Made by a program: the position numbers and the translations under genes
NCBI RefSeq assembly: GCF_964204865.1
Contig: NC_135260.1
Span: 20,072,001-20,136,000, forward strand
Reading direction: 5' to 3'
DNA length: 64,000 nt
Source: Styela clava
Taxonomy: Eukaryota > Chordata > Ascidiacea > Stolidobranchia > Styelidae
The notes under the pieces: model-generated
Told to the model about the DNA's origin: nothing
Seen by the model: only the letters and a program-made list of their open reading frames with translations
The model's database searches: none
Part shown: positions 1-9,240 of the stretch, piece by piece
Position numbering within the stretch: position 1 is the first letter of the stretch
Layout of the letters: each line of letters starts with the position of its first letter

Positions 1-32
1 GATACATTGAGTTGCATTTACAAGTTATCACA
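1..32 (-). repeat. 3' LTR, inner end only
   Basis: Read on the minus strand it starts TGTGATAACTTG and is identical over 32 bases to the start of the LTR ending at 4256. The rest lies outside the window. A purine-rich stretch just inside it (about 33-50, minus strand) is where the polypurine tract should be. Confidence 0.9.
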
Positions 33-44
33 TTCACCGCCACT

Positions 45-2966
45 TTAGAGATTTAGTCTGTCTACGGTTCGGCGTTCCCTGGTTGATCTCCTTAGAATTG
101 GAGGAGATGGAGATCTAGAGACAATATTATTTTCAACAATATCTTCTTGCGTTTGAGTTTTATTGTTTCCTTGATTGATAGATGGAGACATAGGTTGAAT
201 CGAAGACTCGTCTCTAACGTGCAATGGTGTTTCATGTTTGATATCGTCCGTCCCTTGCTTATTCATTGAAATTTCGTAACCGACAGGGGCCAGATGTTTT
301 GAGGCCACAGTTGTTTCTCTGCCGTCTGGAAATCGAACATGAGCATATTGTGGATTTGCTTCCAGAAGCTCGACTTCATCTACTAAAGGTTCGGTTTTTT
401 ACTTCCTGACATATCTTTTCAAAAGCACTGGTCCCGGCGTTGACATCCAGGATGGAATAGAACATCCAGACGTAGATCTTCCAGCGAATTTGAAAACTCG
501 CTCATGAGGAGTCTCATTGGTGGCTGTACACAATAACGGCCGTATGGAATGCAAAACATCAGGCAAAACCTCTTGCCACAATTGAACAGAAAGACGTTTC
601 GATTTCAGCGCCAACTTCACCCCATTCCATATCGTGCCATTAAAACGTTCAACCTGTCCATTTCCTGCAGGATTATATGGTGTGGTGCGACTTGTTGCAA
701 TACCTTTGTCATTGAGAAAAGAGCGAAGTTCTTGACTCATGAAAGCAGAACCTCTGTCTGAATGTATAAAAGCAGGCATTCCAAATGTTTTTTGGACATG
801 GGAATGCAAACGGAAATCTCGAAAATTCATCGACTACGCACAGAAAGTATCGATTATTATTGTTTGACGGTAGAGGTCCTTTAAAGTCTATATTGAGACG
901 TTCAAATGCCTGTGTTGCTTTAATAAGGTGCCCGATGTCAGGTTTATGAAATCGGGGCTTGCATTCACAACCAACAGGACATGTTGAAATAACTTTTCGA
1001 ATGTCATCCATCGAATATGCCAAATTCCTGACTCGAATAAAGTGAGACATTCTCGTAATTCCTGGGTGACACAGAGCGTCATGAAGTTTATACAAAAGAT
1101 GATTTTCGGAATCTTGTACAGTTGCGCACGATATTCTTGAAAGTGCATCAGAGGGAATATTTTCTTGCCCAGGACGATAACGAATGTCAAAATTATAGCA
1201 ACAGAGTTCTAGTCGCCATCGCATGATTTTATCATTTTTGATCTTTGTTCTGTGATTTCGACTGAACATAAATGATACGGATCTCTGATCTGGTATTAGA
1301 GTGAAATGTTTACAAGTGAGATGTGACGCCAATGACGAACAGCCTCAATGATGGCCTTTGCTTCCTTCTCTATTGAAGGGTGTTTGAGTTCTGGACCTTG
1401 TAGCATGCGAGAGAAAAAAGCCACTGGTCTCCCACCTTGGTTTAGGGTTGCAGCCAATGCTACATCAGAGGCATCTGTTTCTACTTCAAAAGGTAAAGTT
1501 TCATCCACAGCTATAACGACAACAGATTCTACGAGTCGCTTCAATTCTTGAAACGCATGAATTGCCTGGTCGTCGAGAGGAAAAGTTTTCGCAGATGGTA
1601 GTGGTCTGATTGTATCAGAAAACTTTGGTATCCACTTTGAGTAGTACGAAAAAAAACCAAGACAACGCTTTAAAGCAGAAACTGAGGTAGGAATCGGCAA
1701 ACGCCGCAAAGGTTCTAGTCTCCCAGGATCCGGACGTATTTGGCCTTCCTCAATCTCGTAACCTAGAATCTGGAGTTTTCTGGTCGAAAATATGCTTTTG
1801 TTTTCGTTCAATTTTAGATTTCGTCGTTTAGCGGCTTCTAGAAACTTCTGCAAGTTGATATCTTGTTGAGTATGCCCACAAATGGTAATGTTATCGAGAT
1901 ACGCGAAAACACCGGTCAGGTTTTCTTCTTTTACCAGGTTCATCATTGCCCTCTGGAAGCAGGCCACACCATTTGTGACTCCAAACGGTAAACGAGTAAA
2001 CTGGAACAGAGCACCCGCAGCTTTGAAAGCAGTATTTCTGGTCTTCCTTTTCAAGTGGAACCTGATGGTATGCACTTTTCAAATCCACTGTGCTATACAC
2101 ACGATAGTGAGCAATTTCGTTGATTAGATCACTCGTATTAGGTAAAGGAAACGCGTCTGAGTAAATTTATTAATGGTCTGTGAATAATCTATTACAAACC
2201 TTCGTTTCCCATTTTCACCCTTTACGACGACAACTTGAGCTCTCCACGGAGATCTGCTGGGCGTTACAATTCCTTCCTGTAACAAACGGTTGACCTCCAT
2301 TTCAATAAACTTTCTGTCATCTTTGGAATACCTACGAGACTTTGTAGCAATAGGATGGCAGTCAGCAGTCAGATTTTTGAATGGTTCTGGTGGCAAACTT
2401 TTGAAAGTTGAAAAGCCACATACAGACATTGGAGGTCGATCGCCGCCGTAATTATAAGTTACACTTTGATGTTGTCCTTGAAAGTCTATTTCAAGTAAAA
2501 TGTCACAACATAGATCATCCATTACTCTCAATTTGAATTTTGGATAGTGTCGGCCCTGATATTCAATATCAGCTGCTGTGCAACCTTTTATAGGCATGGA
2601 ACACGCCAGAGAAGCCATTGCTACCTTGTTCTTAACTGTGTCCCTTTTGATTGGGAGGTTACACCGTTCTATGAGACTAGGGTGTATGAAACTCTGACTA
2701 CTGCAACTATCAAAAAGTGCGCGTACTTTGTGTCCTTCAATATGAATCACAGACGACGACCCTCTCAATGATTTTGGGGTATTGTCAAGAGCCATCCCTA
2801 ATATATACGAGTTAGAACATGCAGTGACTTCGTCAGGTTTTTGTGGGTTGAAAACGGTTCCTCTGCAGACTTTAATGAAATGTCCATTTCTTGACACTTG
2901 AAACAAAACACATTTCGGGCTGGACATTTTGAACGAGGATGTTTCTTTCCGCCACAGAAAAAGCAC
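45..2966 (-). pseudogene. Retrotransposon pol (protease, RT, RNase H, integrase), frameshifted
   Basis: Minus-strand pieces in order. Retropepsin lies around 2700-2400, with ALFDSCSSQ where D-S/T-G is expected, so the active-site glycine is replaced by cysteine. Reverse transcriptase spans about 2330-1600, with LPFGVTNG and the catalytic box YLDN in place of YLDD. RNase H lies around 1560-1250 (ETDASDVALAA). The integrase HHCC zinc site is around 1110-960. The integrase core spans about 910-600, with DFKGPL, HSDRGSAF and NGQVERFN supplying D, D and E. The C-terminal tail (308-45) is rich in arginine and serine. The reading frame changes near 2110, 2060, 1310 and 820, and a TAA interrupts the frame near 399. 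The product is non-functional as it stands. Confidence 0.92.
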
Positions 2967-3897
2967 GCGGGATTTGCAGTAGCAGATATTTTCTCGATAT
3001 CACACGATGTCTCATCGTTTTGAGCAGCCGCAGACACAGTAGAAGAATCGGATACTCAATAATATCACGGTTTATAGATGTTGCTACCGTGTGTATTGAA
3101 TCAGAAGACTCAGATTCCGGATTTGTGGTTTATTATGAGGCAACTTCACAGTTAAAACAGCAGAAAACAGAGAACACAGGAAAACACGTCCGGCCGCCAG
3201 CGAGGCGACCGGAGAAGAGGCGGGAAGCTCTTTTTTCCTCACGACTCGATGGTGATCGGAGTCCCACAGCAACCGGATGAGGTATATCCAAACCAAGGGT
3301 CCTCCAAAGGCATATAGGCAAATACAAAAAGCCAAACCAAATTAAAACACACGGATAATAAAATCCGTGACAATAAGCTTCAGAATTCTTAATTGCTACT
3401 TCTAAGCTCCTGGCTTGATCGTATGTCGTATTAAGATCAAGGTGTTTGTTTTCCAACAAACGCTGTCGTATCCATGTGGAGTTCAACCCCCGGATAAAAG
3501 CGTCTCGGACATAAGCATCTCGGTTTTGAACAGCAGATACAGCTTTGAAGTTACAATGTTTGCTTAACGATTTCAATGCTTGCATGTATTCGTCTACATT
3601 TTCAGATGCTTGTTGGTTCCTGGTTGCCAGAACATGCCGAGAATAAACTTCATTGAGAGGTTTGACATACATTGTTTTCAGAATCTCAATCGCAGTATCG
3701 TACGATTCTGCCTCCTCAATATATTGGAATATACGAGGAGATATGAAATTCACCAGTACACCTAGTTTATCAAGGCCTTCAGACGGCAAGGCGTTTAGAA
3801 AATTATCGGATGTCTTCTTCCAGTGCAGCCACTCACAGGATGCTTCACTAGAGTTAGGATCTACCTCTAGTCTCTCTGGTCTCAGAATCTTGTCCAT
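2798..3897 (-). pseudogene. Retrotransposon gag with CCHC zinc knuckles, interrupted
   Basis: The minus-strand frame starts at 3897 (MDKILRPERLEVD) and reads as a Gag capsid-like domain, with the typical stretch around YSRHVLATRNQQ and a tail suited to nucleic-acid binding. It runs into foreign sequence at about 3372 and resumes in another frame near 3120. The first zinc knuckle is CFFCGGKKHPRSKC (about 2960-2920). The second (CFKC then GHFIKVC) is split by a one-base frame change near 2895. The two knuckles identify this as nucleocapsid. It lies directly upstream of pol, as expected. Confidence 0.85.
3124..3372 (-). repeat. ~250 bp insertion in gag, solo-LTR-like
   Basis: This block separates two halves of gag and is more GC-rich in its centre (about 3190-3260) than its host. 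On the minus strand it begins TGTCACGGAT, forms a short hairpin with the following ATCCGTG, and ends near AATAAACCACA. It therefore has TG...CA ends like an LTR. No target-site duplication is evident, so the exact limits and the class are uncertain. It could be a solo LTR of another family. Confidence 0.45.
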
Positions 3898-3916
3898 GCT
3901 TCTACCAGAATACTCT

Positions 3917-4256
3917 TGTGAAATAATTTAAGTTGAATAAATTGTAATGAATGAGAAATATAGTACCTTGATATAAGGCTTTTTTCAACTTAAATTTAAA
4001 GCACTCTTAAAATGAATCTAAAGTAAAATATAACACAAATAAATGTTATTAAACACAAAAAAACAAATGCGTAGCGAATTGGTGATGCTAACAGTAAGGG
4101 GCTCAATAGTTAAATGAATAAAGTTGAAAGAATTAACACACTACATCTACAGCACAGCAATGATTGGTGTCTGATTTAAAACGCTACAGCAATTATCGCT
4201 GGGCTGCAGCTGTATAAACAAATAGATACATTGAGTTGCATTTACAAGTTATCACA
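3917..4256 (-). repeat. 5' LTR (340 bp)
   Basis: On the minus strand it begins TGTGATAACTTG and ends ATTTCACA, so the ends form a TGTGA...TCACA inverted pair. The right edge matches bases 1-32 exactly. The gag start codon (3897) is only about 20 bases beyond the inner edge. A primer-binding site is probably the TGG-initiated stretch near 3897-3906, but I could not match it to a tRNA. Confidence 0.85.
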
Positions 4257-4323
4257 GCTCGTTTATTCCCTATTTGTTATTTCACTTTTAATCGACATGT
4301 TTTTGTTATAGAAACCAACATAT

Positions 4324-7300
4324 CGTCAGACTAATGAAAAAATTGCCTAAGTCAAATTTTAACATTTTGAGTAAATAAAAAAAAACTTCATAACTTTCCC
4401 ATTTTTCAATCTATTTCAAATTTTTTTTTATCTAGATTTATCTTATCAAATTTTTAATTATTTTAGGATATCTATAACTTCCAAATTCTATTTTATATGC
4501 GCTAAAATTGACTTAGGCATTTTTTTATTCCCGCACCCTGAGTTAGGCAATATTATTCACATCTTCGCCCTATATTTTCTCTGTACATTCGCTTGACCTA
4601 TATACTTTGTAAGCGTTCATTCGGCAAATAATGAGAGAGTGACTTCCATTAAATTAATATGACACGAAAGCCAAGTCAAAAATTCGATATTCCTCCTTAA
4701 TCATAATTTGGCTTTGATGAACATAAGAATAGATGTCAGCCCACAGGCCAGATGTATTGTATTCAATTGATACAAGGAATGTAAAATTTCACAACTCAAG
4801 CAACAAACAATATAATAGAATCAAAACATAAATGACTTTTTTGAACCTAAAACATCAACATAAACAAACAACTGTAATCATGAATTTATAGTAGTATACT
4901 TCATTTAAGTTTGTATAATCTACTCGTGAGGAAGGTTGTCATAAAAAGGATGACAGTCAATTGGCATAATTGATTTCATTTCTTGAAGATCATTAAATTT
5001 CTTTGCACAAACTGGAATACGAGATCTGAACATTGGCACCCATTGACTTTGAACATTCTGTACACGGTGTGGTAGCGCTTTCCAAATTGCTTTCTCAAAC
5101 GAAAGCTTGTAACGAATACTACCATCACTTTCGTACTTCAGGGCACGCAAATCATGCACTCTGGGATCTCCTACTCTTTTTCCGGGTCTAATGCTTTGAA
5201 GGAACAATTGATTTATTCTTTTGAAATCAGTGTGCCTCATTTGGCGAACATGATATGGTGATGGATGGATTCTTGCGGATTCCATAAGTACGATCAAATC
5301 TCTTTCAGAAAAAATGTCGCCCACGATCTTTCGTTCAATGACGCTGTGCATCGAGTCACATTCCATTTGTGTATGTCCAGCCACCAGAAATTTTTGCTCT
5401 ATATCTATGTTGTGAGTTCTTGCCAGACTAGAATTTGCATTGGCTACCGTGCTATTCCTATTTTGGTAACCACATCCATCGCTCCAAACTATGATATGCT
5501 TCAGCTCGGGATTATTACAAATGATTCGCCTAAAATGCTCAAACTGCAAGTAAGCAAATACTTCACTAGAAAGATTGCCTTCAGTTTTATTCTAGACGTA
5601 ACAGTAACCTGCTTTTGATTTCGTATCATATAAAGTAAAATTGTGTACCTGTAGCTTAGTTCTGTAATATGTGGTACTAGCTCTCGTTCTAGGACATAAA
5701 AGCACGGTCTGTAGATCCATCGTCCAAACGGATTTATTTGCACTTGCAGAATCTTTGTCGGTTATTTTTTCTTTTCTAGCATCATCCTTCAGTTTGATAT
5801 GCAAGCTATACTCAACTGTACGTATGTTACCATGTTTGTAACCTACACACTTATCACACTGATCCTTTCAGGGAATGAAAACTGAGTATTTATATTTGTG
5901 GAAAATCTCGTTGAAATAAGCTTCACTAACGACCCTCCTGTTTTCTTCCTCTGCAACACTTTGGTAATGTCTGTGGAGGGCAGATATTGTGGTGCCTGGA
6001 TACAAAAATTTTATGTTTCTGCAACTTGGCAATTTTCTGCAATAATGGGAGTCTACAGTTGGTAGTGTGCTGAGCCACTCTCTTATAAACTCTCTATCCC
6101 TTTCACTTACTTTTGCACACTTTCCACTTTTCGGACCTGCTTGAACAACAGCTGTTTGGTTAGAAGAGGTTTTATCTTTAATCCAAGATGCCAAAGTTCT
6201 GCAAGGCATCTCAAACGTGGAAGCAAACATTTCTTTGCAGACTGGCAGCTCAGAATCATTCGAAAGCTTTAGTTTGAAAACATATGAAGATTTTCTCCTA
6301 GATACACCGGATGATCTTTGTTGTTTAACCTCATGTGTCCCAACCAGAGTATTTATGAATATTTTGCGTTCATTCCAAGTCGTCATAGACCAAAATTTAA
6401 TGAACATAGCAAGTCTTTGATCTTCATCTACAACGTTACACTGGCGAGTTTTGACTTTGCTACAGAATGCAGATCTACATGGTGGCCCTGGTTGACGATT
6501 GGGCACATTCTTTCCTTTCCAGTTTCTATATGATTTTCCACGGAGGCGCCTGATTTTTCCTTTATTTTGTTTCCATTTATCGTGCACTGGTCTCTTTTCT
6601 CGGTTAGGTGAGGGCTCGACATAGGTTTCAATAGTGCCATCTGATCTTGTAGAGCCTTCATTGGTATTGTCCGAAATACTCGTCGTGTCCAGATTATCGA
6701 GACTTACATCAATATCCAGTACTTCGTGAAACGGTAAATACCCACTTTCACTATATAAATATGCATCGGAATCCCCCTCGCAGCCATCGAGCTGAAGCTC
6801 TATAAAACTTCCAACTTCATTCACCTCATCTGTGATAATTAAATACGAATACATATGAAGATCGCTCGCTACTATCGCCGAATAAATCCGCATTTTTTGG
6901 CGTTCAATAACTTACCACCTGTGACAATATCATTTGCAGAAGCATTTCCAAGTAGAGCATAGTTTCCCAGCTTCCTGGACTCCATATTGTTAATATTCGA
7001 TCACTACAATTACTTGCCGGTATCGTCCAGATGTTGAAATATATATTTTAGTACACCCTACTTGAACCAGAAAGCGTTGCTAGTCGAAGAGTGTCGTAAC
7101 GACACCAGAACGTACAAAAACTGGATGCGAACAGGCGTGTTTAAATGTGCCTATCTCAATTATAGTCAGTTTAGGCAAAACCGAAATCTGCCTAAGTCCA
7201 CTTCATGAGATAGGCAGATTCGTTTTTGCCCCCTAGCGGCTGATTTATACCAGATATGAATGTTTAAATAGCATAGAAAGATAGATCTTTCCCCAACGAA

Positions 7301-7366
7301 TCCAGCGATACCAAAATCTCAAATTCGACAAAAAGTGACTTAGGCAATTTTTTTATTAGTGTGACG
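4324..7366 (-). mobile_element. DNA transposon with ~36 bp TIRs and DDE transposase
   Basis: The left end reads CGTCAGACTAATGAAAAAA and continues TTGCCTAAGTCA. The right end, reverse-complemented, reads CGTCACACTAATAAAAAAA and continues the same way, giving inverted ends of about 35 bases with few mismatches. ATAT flanks both ends (4320-4323 and 7367-7370). That fits a 4 bp target duplication, but in AT-rich DNA this is weak. The motif GCCTAAGTC/GACTTAGGC recurs inside each end (about 4512, 4541, 7170, 7190, 7329), as expected for subterminal transposase-binding sites. The only gene is the transposase on the minus strand. Confidence 0.85.
4920..6985 (-). pseudogene. Transposase of the TIR element, two exons, two in-frame stops
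   Basis: Exon 1 (6985-6916) starts MESRKLGNYALLGN and ends at a GTAAGT donor. An acceptor at 6830-6832 opens exon 2 at 6829 in the right phase. Exon 2 stays in one frame to 4918-4920 except for TGA at 5868-5870 and TAG near 5590, which look like simple nonsense changes because the flanking protein is continuous in the same frame. The protein has a basic N-terminal region, a KDQCDKC zinc-like pair just after the first stop, and an apparent DDE core: WTMDLQTV, VWSDGCGYQN and GHTQMECDSMHSVIE. This core resembles the DUF7869-like transposase-derived proteins common in invertebrates. I am unsure of the superfamily name (Sola-like is possible). Confidence 0.75.
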
Positions 7367-7508
7367 ATATATTATGTTATATATATATGCATATCGTAGC
7401 CTTTCCATATTTCCCAAAGCGCCTAATCGATAGGCCTACCTTTAGCATTTTATTATTTTTGAATTAATCTACTAGATTCAAAATCATTCATCGGGTATTC
7501 ACCTAGAG

Positions 7509-8053
7509 CAGGGTGGTCCAAGGTTGTCGGCTTCGGGGCCCACACTCTTATTTTGATATTGTTTGTGGGCCAAAATAATAGGTAAACAGTGTAATACAAA
7601 ACAAGCACTTTTATTGTCCAAATGCATTGATTTTTATTTGTCATTCATCAAGCTAAAACATGAAAAAATCTTACTATATCTACATTTAGTATAAGATTCA
7701 AACTCTTCATAACCGAAAGTGCCATAAAGAAAACATGCCGTTTCAGATTGTCACCGACACACCTTGGAGATATCAAGCAATCATTGTGGTATTTTCCCCC
7801 ATATCCAGACAAAAATCTGTTTGAATGGTCAGCTTTCTTTTCAAACTCAAGTTTACAAAATAACTTACAAATAACTGCACATTGATTGATTCCTGAATTT
7901 TACCAAATTTGAGATACAGGAGGATAAATACTAAATTTTCCGACATATGAGCAGCATTTTTTTTTATGGCGAAACAACACCAAATGCGATTTTTTATTTA
8001 CCATCTCGCGAATGCGACGCGGGCCACATGTGACCCGCGTTTGGACCACCTTG
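7509..8053. mobile_element. Non-autonomous hAT element (545 bp)
   Basis: The ends are CAGGGTGGTCCAAG and, on the other strand, CAAGGTGGTCCAAAC, the usual hAT terminal type. The flanks are ACCTAGAG (7501-7508) and ACCTAGGA (8054-8061), an 8 bp target duplication with two differences. The ends also carry the GGGCCACA/GACCCGCG stretches typical of this element type. There is no transposase gene. Confidence 0.85.
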
Positions 8054-8061
8054 ACCTAGGA

Positions 8062-8464
8062 TGACTGATATTTTTTTTTATTCCATGGACTTTTATTGAC
8101 GATAATTCCCATTTTCATTTTTTCTCAAAGTGCCTTCTAATACTACGTTTTAAACCTCATTATTGGGTTACTCATTGCATGTTCAACATTTAATTTGACT
8201 ATATGTATTTAACTAATTCATTATCTTTTTATAATTTATTACGCCCATTTTCCCTTTTTTTCGAAGTGCCTACCGGTACCAATTTGTTTGTCACGGACCC
8301 TGGCATTTCAACGATGACTTTGCAAGATCGCAAAAATAAGAACCACAAGTTAAATACAATCGGGCAGTTTACTGCACAATTTATGTTCGCATATTGTCGA
8401 AGTACTTTTAGAGCAGTAATGATTTTATTTTTACTTAAGGTATTATCTCGTGAAAAAGTCCATT
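8062..8464. other. Non-coding stretch, nothing recognised
   Basis: AT-rich sequence between a hAT element and a SINE. The open frames here are short, on both strands, and show no recognisable domain or codon pattern. Confidence 0.6.
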
Positions 8465-8735
8465 CTTTTAGGATGGGATTTGCATATTTATCAAGGGGGA
8501 GGAAAGACATTAAGACGGTCTAACCATATGGCGAACCAAAGCTTCTCGTCCGGTTACCATTCCATGTCGGGTATGGAATTAGTTAGTTATTTTTTGTTTT
8601 CGGAAGCATGGGCTTGATGGTGGAGGAAGCCGTAACCGACCAGCGGTTACGTGAACCCCTCTAGGGCGGCGAGGAGTCCAGCAATCCTCTGGCACATAAC
8701 CATTCCCGCATGGGATTCGAACCTCCGAAGTGTAT
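8465..8735 (-). mobile_element. tRNA-derived SINE, copy 1
   Basis: Shares its body with the copies at 8956, 15760 and 43072: AGCCGTAACCGACCAGCGG, the CGTCCGGTTACCATTCCATG block, and GGATTTGCATATTTATC at the tail end. On the minus strand the head contains GGTTCGAATCCCATGC, a good tRNA B box. The A-box part of the head is degenerate or missing. Confidence 0.8.
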
Positions 8736-8955
8736 ACCGGATCATAAGTAGGGTATGCAACTGAGAAATGAGCATGTCATATTGCTCGAAAAATAGAGAA
8801 GCCAGAAATTCAGTCCGAATATTCCTTAAATTCACGAAGAAATGAATTTTCACGCGGGTTCTCGATAATCAATATTAGTTCTAAAAAAATATACATATAA
8901 ATATGCTGCCGTGTGCGGCCGACCTGATATTTACAATATGTCGTCGTTCACACAG

Positions 8956-9130
8956 GATAGGATTCACAATTTTATCCACGGGGAGAGAAATGCCGATAAG
9001 ACGGCTTAATTATATGGCGAGTCACGGCTTCTGGTCCTGTTACCAGTCCATGTCGGGCGTGGGATTAGTTAGCCAGATAATTTTTTCAGATGCATGGCCT
9101 TGATTGTGGAGGAAGTCGTAACCGACCAGT
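8956..9130 (-). mobile_element. tRNA-derived SINE, copy 2 (head missing)
   Basis: Matches the tail and body of the same SINE family (GGATAGGATT, AAGACGGCTTAA, TTACCAGTCCATGTCGGG, GTCGTAACCGACCAG). It breaks off before the tRNA-like head, which is a 5' truncation on the minus strand. It sits about 220 bases from copy 1 in the same orientation. Confidence 0.75.
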
Positions 9131-9147
9131 CTTTTGAAAAGATAGAG

Positions 9148-9240
9148 CAGGGATGGCGAACCACTGACCCGCGGGTCACAAAGTGGCCCACCGCGTTTCA
9201 TCCGTGACCCGCCAAGGCACGAATAAAATTTAAAAAATGC
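9148..9240. mobile_element. hAT-like terminus fragment
   Basis: Begins CAGGGATGGCGAACCACTGA followed by CCCGCGGGTCAC and GTGACCCGCC, a pattern seen at hAT ends such as the element at 7509. I could not find the partner end, so only one terminus or a relic is supported. Confidence 0.4.

Larger units (their letters stand above)
1..4256 (-). mobile_element. Ty3/Gypsy-like LTR retrotransposon, nearly complete, decayed
   Basis: The last 32 bases of one LTR (1-32) are identical to the end of a second LTR (3917-4256). Between them, on the minus strand, lie gag, zinc knuckles, retropepsin, reverse transcriptase, RNase H and integrase in that order. This is the Ty3/Gypsy gene order, and the integrase C-terminus resembles K02A2.6-type elements. 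The left LTR runs off the window, so target-site duplications cannot be checked. Coding capacity is broken by several frameshifts, at least one nonsense codon and a ~250 bp insertion in gag. The element is therefore non-autonomous now, although the visible 32 LTR bases have not diverged. Confidence 0.93.
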
